Shown piece by piece: positions 56,414 through 64,000 of a DNA stretch of 64,000 bases. This DNA comes from Henricia sp. BOLD:AAB3569 (Eukaryota > Echinodermata > Asteroidea > Spinulosida > Echinasteridae), in NCBI GenBank assembly GCA_037783545.1, contig JBBELK010000822.1, positions 744,001 to 808,000 on the forward strand, read 5' to 3'. Below the pieces are notes generated by a model. That model did no database searches. It had not been told where the DNA came from and saw nothing but the letters and a program-made list of their open reading frames with translations. Position numbers and translations under genes: made by a program. The first letter of the stretch is position 1, and each line of letters begins with the position of its first letter.

Positions 56414-56838
56414 GTGAGTTTAACCTTTGAACTCCAGGGCTGTTGGTTCACGAGATCGTTCTAGCGAATCATTTAATTATGTGCATACAGCAGTAGCTAA
56501 TCAGATTGTGAGCAGAAATTCTGAACAGGTCAGGAAAGTTGGGTTGCTTTAAACGGATAGGCATAAGTGTTCACTTTTGAAATTTAGACATAATGTACGT
56601 ATATACATTATACAATGTACGCGTAAGTTAATTCCAACGGAAATATTTACATCTCTGCTTTTCTGACACAATATTTGAGCAACCTCCTTTAAAGGAGCGT
56701 GTCCAGATCACATTTTTGAGCTTCCCGTTTTCTTATTGGTGTTGTGATTTTGATACCATATTTAGCATTCTGAAATTTTGTGCTCTCAATCCATATATTT
56801 TCAAGGATATCGTAAAAAAACACTGATGTTTTGTAAAC
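56414..56838. other. Intron 6 start, no feature recognised
   Basis: Nothing recognised apart from a TCTCAATCCATATATTT block also seen at 49563. Confidence 0.35.
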
Positions 56839-56985
56839 TAAAGCGGCCGGCCTCCCACTGTGCGATTTTTGTCACGAATTAGGTACGATCTGGTGACTAT
56901 CTACATTGTGTACAGACTCTATACACAATCGTACCTAATCGTTGGAAATTCGTGGCAAAAATTGCACAGTGGGAGGCCCGCTTTA
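56839..56985. mobile_element. MITE 'GCGGGCCTCCCACTGTGCG', copy 2
   Basis: TAAAGCGGCCGGCCTCCCAC at the left, GTGGGAGGCCCGCTTTA at the right. Long paired arms include GTCACGAATTAGGTACGA. 147 bp. Compare 27791-27947. Confidence 0.9.
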
Positions 56986-57721
56986 TTTATCCGTTCCATA
57001 AAGCAGTGCAGATATTACACCAACCTTTTTGCTTCCACATCCAAATTGGAGATTGCAAATTTCCTGTTTTCTTCACATGGATAGTATTTTGGAGAGGTAT
57101 TTTTACATGATTGTTAGGTTAGAACGGAATCCATTTTCTGAAAAAATCTGAACAACCTCCTTTAAAATTAAATATACCTGTACATGTACATACTGTTGGG
57201 CAGTGGTTTACGATTTCATAATTTATTTTAATACCATTTTTCCTCCACTCGTCTGCATAAGTATGGCCAGCATGGGACATATCATACAGCAGTCCATTGC
57301 ACGAGTCACAGTATTTCATAAATTTGCGTATAGCCCATGGGTACTTAAGTACTTACGGCAGGTTTACATATCAGGTTTACGTATCGTATCTGCACAATTA
57401 CTGCACAGAGGTTGTGTCTCATTAATGGCCCACAATCAACGATTTCAGATTAACATTTTGATTGAACGTGGCGATGAGTGAATTGCAATAAGCCATGGCT
57501 GGTCGGGGTATGATGGATTGTGTGTATCCAAGCACTGAATCTGTGCACTTAACTATTGATTCAAGCAGATATAAAACGATTTGCATTTTAGTATGAAGGT
57601 CAATCACAGTGAAATACAAACGCATGGGGTAGTTTTTCCCACTAAGTTTACAAAAACCTTTGAATATATGTCAATGTTTTGTGTTTAGCTATTTTATACT
57701 CTCCAAAAAAACAAACAAATG
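56986..57721. other. Intron 6 segment, no feature recognised
   Basis: Nothing recognised. Confidence 0.35.
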
Positions 57722-58082
57722 GATGGTACTGTGGCCGAGTGGTTAGGGCCATTGACTCGCAATCATGGGTGAAAACTTGGGGTTGCGGGTTCGAATCCGG
57801 CTGCGGTACCTGTGCCCTTGGGCAAGTCACTTAACCACACTTGCTCCATCCTTCGGAAGGGATGTAAAGCCGTTGGTCCAGTTTGTTAGGTAATGGTAAC
57901 GCACTCTAAAGATCCCAGAGCATTCTTTTGTGAAGAGCAAGGGGATTCCCCGGTGTCTCTGGCCATTTCTAATTCTAATTCTTCATGGGTTTCCTCACGC
58001 TTACGAGTGACAGTGCAATGAGCACTATTGAGGAATCCTTGGTATGAATACCAGAAAGAAATAATAATAATAATAATAATAA
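57722..58082 (+). mobile_element. tRNA-derived SINE (Leu/Ser-like head), full length
   Basis: A box TGGCCGAGTGGTTAGGGCC, B box GCGGGTTCGAATCC. The middle domain TGCCCTTGGGCAAGTCACTT and AACCACACTTGCTCC is shared with the S2 SINEs. A unique 3' part ends in (AAT)n, like the tail of the L2-type LINEs, which may supply its retrotransposition machinery. About 360 bp. Confidence 0.88.
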
Positions 58083-58084
58083 AC

Positions 58085-58320
58085 CAATTATAATACAGTA
58101 TAAACTCCTGATCAGAACAGAAGTTTGTTGAATACAGTGAACTTGTGGATAACAAGGCACTGATCGACCAATCACTTTGGAATAACTTTCAAGACTGTTT
58201 CACTTCAGTGATTTTGTCCAGGTCCAAGTGGACCTGTTTGAACAAAGTAATACCCACAGCAATGAAATGTTCCTGGGAGAATCCTGCAGTTATTTCAGAA
58301 AACCGCTGTTGTGTTATCAA
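58085..58320. repeat. Dispersed repeat (partner of 29040-29330)
   Basis: TGATCAGAACAGAAG, CTTGTGGATAACAAGGCACT, CCAGGTCCAAGTGGACC and TTCCTGGGAGAATCC blocks. The first three lie on the opposite strand in the 29 kb copy, the last on the same strand. Confidence 0.65.
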
Positions 58321-58452
58321 CTTGATTGAACCCGTGTACATGTACAGTAGGATATGAGCTGACCACTGCATCCACGCATCTCTCGAACTGCCCTAAAAGT
58401 TCAGAAGCTAATAGAAAGGCTTTCTTACGTAGGCAGAGTGGCCCATCCTACC

Positions 58453-59146
58453 TTAAAGGGGCTATGTCACGGTTTGCGCATGCGCCAAATCTTTATATAT
58501 TTTGACATACGTGCGGGCTCAGATAAATGTAGTGCAATAGTGCGTGTGCTAAAGTTGTGTACATCGTGTACTTAGCACGTCCAGCATGGGCAGTGTGTTT
58601 GTTCATGAGTGTTTACAATACGCAGAATTCAACTACATTGTGCATCGTGTGCGCGCATTTGTTCGATTTGGCATCGCGCGCGCACGATTGCTCGATCAAA
58701 ACAAAATCGTACAGCGGTGGCGGCAACTGTGTCTTTCCAAGGACAGAAGGTATGCTGTAAATTTGCTGTCGGGACCAAATAAGCATGTCAGTTTTGATGG
58801 AAAACAAGGTTAAGTAAATTGCTGTATCCAACCATGTCATTCATATCATTCGATGCCGTTTCTGTCATGTTTTGTCGAGTTTATTTTTTAACGACGGCCG
58901 CACACACGGTGATGTCAATGTTTGGCGGCTTAAAAATACGGCAAACAGTGCGATTCCAAGTAAAAAGTAATGCATCGGGACATCCTGGACGTTGACAAGT
59001 ACACCACTGCCAAAATTACTAAAGAATTATAAGGGATGGCAAAGATTGAATAGGATATGCAAAACCTGGCGACAAAACTTGAAAACGTTCGCCACACTTT
59101 TTCAAGTTTTGCAGCGCATGCGCAAACCGTGACATAGCCCCTTTAA
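58453..59146. mobile_element. TTAA-flanked MITE, family P3
   Basis: TTAA then AGGGGCTATGTCACGGTTTG at the left; CAAACCGTGACATAGCCCCT then TTAA at the right, with inverted repeats running on through CGCATGCGC. 694 bp, no transposase. TTAA ends suggest a piggyBac-type source. Confidence 0.92.
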
Positions 59147-59212
59147 TAGTGGCTCTTGCAGAGGCTGTTACAGTCAGCCTTACCACAAGAGGTGGTGATA
59201 TACCGGTACATG

Positions 59213-59690
59213 TGGGTCTTTCCACAGTAAAGGGGGCATTTTGGCAACACAGACCATATTTTCGAGGAAATACCTTTGTCTGGTCTCAAAATAAAATAAA
59301 TAGGTTTAAGTTGTTCTGAAGAGATAACCTAGGCCCAAAAAGGGTTACAAATAGTGCGACAACATGCCTCTCTAAAAACCCTGTGTACAAATTTCCAATT
59401 TACGCTTGTAACCGGGACGGACACTTACATTCTAGGCCGTTCCAGTTACGAGCGTACACTATGAGCAACTAACAATGGAAATTAAGCACAAGCCATTGTT
59501 ATTAACAATGGTGTGTGCCTAATTTCCATTGTTGGTTGCTCATAGTGGTATATTGGAAATTTGTACACAAAGGCATGTTGTCACACTATTTGTAACCCTT
59601 TTTGGGCCTAAGTTATCTCTTCAGAACAACTGAAACTTATTTCCTTTATTTTGAGACCAGACAAAGGTATTGTCTGGAAAATATGCATAC
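59213..59690. repeat. Palindromic repeat 'GGTCTGTGTTGCC'
   Basis: Left arm 59227-59395 (CATATTTTCGAGGAAATACC, TTTGTCTGGTCTCAAAATAA, AGAGATAACCTAGGC) is mirrored by 59530-59690. The centre holds a second hairpin (GAGCAACTAACAATGGAAAT / ATTTCCATTGTTGGTTGCTC). One arm alone occurs at 46790-47000. Confidence 0.82.
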
Positions 59691-59909
59691 CAAATATTGT
59701 ACAATAATATTTACAGTAAAAATGCAATATGAACATTTTCAAACGGCAATAAAATATAAAAGACAAAAACAAAAATCTATCAGTCCGAGTAGAACCTGCA
59801 TGTCAGAAGTGTATACTACGATCTCAGATGCCATTCAGCTACAGCAGAAGCCTAGAAGCAACTTGCCAAAACTTCTTGACAAAAATCACCTTTATTTCTT
59901 GTTTTACAG

Positions 59910-59963
59910 CTGGCGTATTGTGTAGTGCAGTTTCTAGAGAAAGATGCGACGCTCACGGAACAG
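59910..59963 (+). CDS. B56 exon: LAYCVVQFLEKDATLTEQ
   Basis: Exactly 18 codons, phase 0 both sides. Human A has LAYCVVQFLEKDTTLTEP. Acceptor TTGTTTTACAG, donor CAG|GTCAGT. It sits between two repeats, each less than 250 bp away. Confidence 0.96.
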
Positions 59964-60038
59964 GTCAGTTTTATTGTACATGTATCTCTTTATTTGTCCT
60001 CGATTGCCAAAATAACCACTCCCTTTAAAAAACAGAGC

Positions 60039-60488
60039 AATAGACCGATCCAGTAAGCTCCGCTCATTTTGGAATTGACCAATCACAACCTCAGGTTCAA
60101 GTGGATCTCCATTTTGGTTACCTGAGTCCTCAATTTTGTGCACAGAGCAACGGCAAATGCAGCACGAGTGACGCAAAAACACCATAAACATCATTTTTAT
60201 CAGCGCAGAGGAGGCTAGCGGGTTTAAAACCGATTGTATAAGACTATCCTAACCTACTTTTAATCCCTTCATAAATGTGTTTTTGTGTAAACGTGAAAAA
60301 CTTACAAAAATTAGCTTGTCGTTTTGCTGAGTTGTGCATTCACTTCGTTTTAGATGTGTGTCGAGATGTTTTTGTTCGATGGCGCGCGTTACGCGCATTG
60401 CAGGCGTGTTGTACGTGCACGCGTGCCTCACGTGTGGCATGTTGCTAGGCAATTTCTAAATGGGCGGAGCTTACTGGATCGGTCTATT
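60039..60488. mobile_element. MITE with GATCCAGTAAGCTCCGCC ends, copy B
   Basis: AATAGACCGATCCAGTAAGC at the left; GCTTACTGGATCGGTCTATT at the right. Colinear with 36955-37584 but lacks about 180 bp of its right interior, including the tandem GCTGACGCACGGCG steps. Confidence 0.9.
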
Positions 60489-60909
60489 CATTGGTCGCAC
60501 AAAGGTTTTACGTAATGTATTTTTAAAAGCAACACACAAACATTTACTTAATTAATGCGATATTTGGTATGGTGCCTAGTCACCATGGAAATGAAATAAC
60601 TAAATATGGGACAAACGAAAAATATCATAATATTTAATTACTTCGGAAATTGAAAAAAAATTGTTGTGGGGTCCTCTTTTTTTCTAAACTGCAAAACTGA
60701 GTGTCCAAATATGGCCGAGTTAGACCAAAGACGGTTTATGAGATGTTGTGGCGATGCGGTATTTACTTAACTGTACTCTAGATATTTTTATCAGGAATTC
60801 ACAGCATTTCGGTTCGAGTTGTTCCACTTGCAGAAATAATACTGCTTGTGGATCTGAATATGTCTATTTGTCCATTTATCCATTGTTTTTCATCTTTTTG
60901 TTAATGCAG

Positions 60910-60960
60910 GTCACCAAAGGGTTGCTGAAATACTGGCCCAAAACCTGTAGTCAAAAAGAA
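60910..60960 (+). CDS. B56 exon: VTKGLLKYWPKTCSQKE
   Basis: 17 codons, phase 0 both sides; last exon in the window. Human A/E have VIRGLLKFWPKTCSQKE. Acceptor TTAATGCAG, donor GAA|GTAAGT. The following exon should encode the conserved VMFLxExEEILDVIEP block and must lie beyond 64000 or be hidden by the LINE. Confidence 0.95.
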
Positions 60961-62575
60961 GTAAGTCAAACCGTCAATTTGTATTTTCTGTATGGGTGCA
61001 AGGCTATTTTCAAACCATAGTAGGCCTACATGTCGTACAAGTCATGTACATGCATTTAATTACATGCAGCATTCAACTTGCCATGTGTACGTACATGTAG
61101 TGTGCAGCAGAGCGAAAATACACCATAAATGACGTACATGTACATGCACCAAGTGCCATGATGCATATTTCAACAATCAAATCCTGGAACTGTCCACATT
61201 TGAATTTGCAGTCTTGTCTGATTCAAATCACAATATACACTATGCAGTCATCTACAGACCTCCGCCATCTGCAAAGAACCATTTGAAATCGTCCACCTTT
61301 CAAAAACTTTGTCGAATATCTCGACAGCCTATGTGGCAAATTAATTATCCTGGGCGACTTTAATGTTCATTTTGATTGCACCCCGCAAACGCGATGTAGC
61401 CCAAGTCCTATCCACGCTATCTGCATTTGGGCTTACTCAAGTAATATCAGTTCTCACTAATAATCTGGGTCATACATGTACTCTGGTCCGACGAACATGA
61501 TTTCGTCACTGGGTGCACCGTGAACGATATATCTGACCATGCCGTGGTTCACTGTGAACTAAAAGCCTAATGCATTGGCACTACACTTTCGTGTGTACAC
61601 ATCGACCACGATCGTTTTACCGATGATTTATCAGCTCAGCTTTTTGACATCAACCACCATGAGAATATCAATGCAGCAGTGGGAGCTTTCTACAACGTGG
61701 TTACAAATGCTCATGATGCTCACGCACCACGTTTGACTCGCCCGAAATCAGTCCGCAGTAAACTCAAATGGTACAGCGTTGATGTTGCCGTTGCCAAGTG
61801 AGAATGTCGTCGTGCAGAACGAACATGGAGGAAGGCGAAAACAACACAAAACAAGGCCGCTTACGAGCTTTCCAAACGTAGACTGGGCGAAATTCTCGTT
61901 AAGGCTAAATCAGGGATTCGCTAACTGGTGCTAGTCCGAAGGAAATCTTCCGCACTGTTAATTAACTTATTGGTAAACCTTGACTACTCCCATCAGCACA
62001 CAACTCGCCAATGGTACTTGCTAATTCATTCAGCAAGTTCTTCACGGACAAGATTTCAGCTATCCGAAACCATCTAGATAACCTACATGTACGACACGTT
62101 ACTCCATCATTCGACCCTAAGTGTCCACCAGGCATCCAGTTCTCGCACTTTGACATGTCACAGAGAGGATTCTCCTCAAACTGATAAACGGCACTCCATC
62201 AAAGTCCAGCCAACTTGACATTATTCCCACCTGGCTACTCAAATGGTAGTCTTCCTACCAACACTGACACACATCGTGAATCCCTCGCTGTCATCTGGCA
62301 TCTGCCCAGATGTCCTCAAATTGGCTGTTGTGACTCCGTTTTTATAGAAGCCCTCCCCCGAGAAGGAGACCCTCCTGGATTACCATCCTGTCTCCAACAT
62401 TCTATTCCTGGCCAAACTCACTGAAAAGGTCATCTGCAAGCAAGTCGTTGGATACATTGATCATCATCAACTATCCGAACCTTTACAATCAGCATGCAGA
62501 GCCATCTGCAGTACCAAGACTGCCCTGTTGTCAGTTCATAACGACATCGTCTGAGCCATTGACAGCAACAGAACT

Positions 62576-62992
62576 GTGCTTATGGCCTGGCTCGATCTTT
62601 CAGCAGCCTTTGATACTGTAGACCACAGCAAGTTACGTCATCGCCTCCAATATAGATTTGGCATCACTGAAACCGCACTTAATTGGCTCACATCATACTC
62701 AAACAGAACAAGTCGGGTCACAATTGCTAGTGCAGTCTCAGAGGAAACCACTTTTCAGTTCGGAGTCCCACAAGGATCTGTAATAGCACCCAGCTTTTCT
62801 CCCTCTACTTATCGCCAATTGGAGATGTCCTTCGCCGGCACGATGTTAAATTCCATCTGTTTGCCGACAACATCCAGATTTATGTGGCATTCGACCCCGC
62901 CATCCCAAATGAAGCTGAATTCCGCCTTTTCTGCCTGTCCAGTTACATCACAGATGTTCAGTCATGAATGCAAGCTAACAAACTGCAACTGA
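62576..62992 (+). pseudogene. LINE reverse transcriptase fragment
   Basis: Open frame with LDLSAAFDTVDHSKL and FGVPQGSV, then out of frame from about 62792. The true continuation (LFSLYLSPIGDVL ... HLFADNIQIY) lies in another frame. There the active-site YADD reads FADN, so the second catalytic aspartate is lost and the element is dead independent of the frameshifts. Confidence 0.85.
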
Positions 62993-63537
62993 ACCAAGAC
63001 AAGACAAAATTCTTCATCGCGTCATCTCACCACAATTCTAAACGTCTCAGCCACCTCACTCTCAATATCAACAACAATACAATCCAGCAATCGTCATCAA
63101 TCCGTAACTTGGGTGTCATTGCCACAGTTTGCAGGTCCACTAACTATCACTTATGCAATATCACTAAAATCAGGAAATACATCGATGTCAACACATGTCA
63201 TGCTGCCACTCGTGCCCTTGTGCTGTCAAGAATTGACTACTGCAACTCACTTCTTAACGGCCTGAAACAAGTAGACATTATCCGTTTGCAGAGGATCCAA
63301 AATCGAGCGGCCCGTGTAATTTTCTCCCTGCCGAAGCACACCCACACATCTCCACTACTTTCACAGCTTCACTGGCTCCCGGTAGAGAAACGCATAATCT
63401 ATAAGCAAAGCTCACGCCAGGCTACATTTGCAGTCTTCTTGATCTCACTCCACCTAGTCGAGCAAACCTGCATTCTGAAGGCAACCTGTGAGTTCCACGA
63501 ACAACACGGAAAGTGGGCGACAAGGCTTTTTCAGTAG
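62968..63537 (+). pseudogene. LINE RT C-terminal fragment
   Basis: Frame starting MQANKLQLNQDKTKF, just after a TGA where relatives have Trp (SWMQANKL-type block). It runs through NLGVIA, SRIDYCNSLLNGL, LQRIQNRAARV and SQLHWLPVEKR, and drifts out of frame near 63400. The last block (KIWNSLPHTLRRSSS then FKSLLKTCLF) lies in another frame to about 63635. Confidence 0.85.
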
Positions 63538-63745
63538 CGGGTCCAAAAATCTGGAACTCTCTTCCACACACTCTACGACGCTCTTCTTCCATAGACTTGT
63601 TCAAATCATTACTTAAAACATGCCTATTTTCTTAAACCCACTGGTGTTACATGTACATGTACTTAACAGCCGGAGTAGTCTCAAGCATGCTTTGTAACCT
63701 TTGGAAAAGGTGCATTATAAATTGTATTATTATTATTATTAATCA

Positions 63746-64000
63746 GCATGGAAAACCGAGCAGTGCTACTATGGTACATGTAGTCGGGGAATTAGCTTCA
63801 TTCATACATGTATGATGCACCTTTACATGTATTTTTTTAAAAATGCGAGTGCACACACATTTATATACATTGTAAAATTCATCTTCAGTTAACGTTTTCT
63901 AAAAACAAATTTCTCACGGGTGGAATTGGGCAGTTGGACTACTCTTATATTCATTTGAATAAAGTTTTTCTCAGTCAAGACGTTGATAGAAAATTTGGGA
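63746..64000. other. Intron 8, right edge
   Basis: No feature recognised after the LINE tail. Confidence 0.4.

Larger units (their letters stand above)
25587..60960 (+). other. PP2A regulatory subunit B56 gene (alpha/epsilon class), partial
   Basis: Gene-level entry. Eight exons (25587-25783, 32997-33098, 37721-37813, 49369-49499, 50307-50366, 56305-56413, 59910-59963, 60910-60960) join in frame to 266 codons of a B56 protein, roughly half of the usual 470-490 residues. B56 subunits are HEAT-like repeat proteins that bind the PP2A scaffold and catalytic subunits and recruit substrates carrying LxxIxE motifs. Every intron has GT-AG ends; the sizes are about 7.2, 4.6, 11.6, 0.8, 5.9, 3.5 and 0.9 kb. 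Motifs such as [13 protein letters not shown] after WPKTC and the FMDxxSDLK block are closer to human PPP2R5A/PPP2R5E than to the gamma/delta/beta class. The invertebrate gene may predate the vertebrate A/E split. The N-terminal exon(s) and C-terminal exons are not in view. Confidence 0.93.
61140..63745 (+). mobile_element. Decayed L2/CR1-like LINE in intron 8
   Basis: Same strand as the host gene. In order: an endonuclease part (YRPPPSAKN near 61255, LIILGDFNVHFD near 61345), a linker, the RT (LDLSAAFDTVDH at 62591, FGVPQGSV near 62758), the C-terminal RIDYCNSLLNGLK, LQRIQNRAARVI and LHWLPVEKR blocks, and a 3' end GGTGCATTATAAATTG followed by (ATT)n at 63725-63742. Many stops and frameshifts; 5'-truncated before the endonuclease start. 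Confidence 0.88.

Noticed and set aside
1-64000. Retrovirus-like or LTR elements
   Set aside because: I saw no long terminal direct repeats, protease, integrase or envelope-like frames; both reverse transcriptases are of non-LTR type.

Overview
The window is eukaryotic genomic DNA. It has spliced exons with GT-AG borders, LINE and tRNA-derived SINE copies, and a very dense load of short inverted-repeat DNA transposons (MITEs). The palindrome TACATGTA recurs throughout. Together with a B56 regulatory gene close to the vertebrate alpha/epsilon class, this suggests a marine invertebrate, perhaps a deuterostome such as an echinoderm, hemichordate or lancelet. The species assignment is a guess.

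Only one host gene can be supported. It encodes a PP2A regulatory subunit of the B56 (PPP2R5) family, plus strand, with eight coding exons between 25587 and 60960 (266 codons, phases consistent across all seven introns). The first coding exon(s) are not visible and the C-terminal exons lie beyond 64000. The substrate-binding (LxxIxE) pocket residues known from human B56 are all present. The introns total about 34.6 kb and are filled with repeats.

Layout: 1-224 is a minisatellite and the end of a hAT-like MITE. 932-3485 is an L2/CR1-like LINE on the minus strand with one long RT ORF. 3.5-25 kb has no recognised gene and holds many MITEs, SINEs and hairpins. Among them is a tandem duplication at about 16.5-18.5 kb in which a TTAA-flanked element lies in opposite orientation in the two units. 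25.6-61 kb is the B56 gene with intronic MITEs, including several nested insertions with readable target-site duplications. 61.1-63.75 kb is a decayed L2/CR1-like LINE in the last visible intron.

The transposons fall into groups by ends and target sites: TTAA-flanked (piggyBac-type) families, hAT-type elements with 8-bp duplications and CAGGG-type ends, TA-flanked (Tc1/mariner-type) elements, and fold-back hairpins of unknown class. No retrovirus-like element, rRNA gene or functional tRNA gene was recognised, and the only array-like stretch at the window edge is not a CRISPR.
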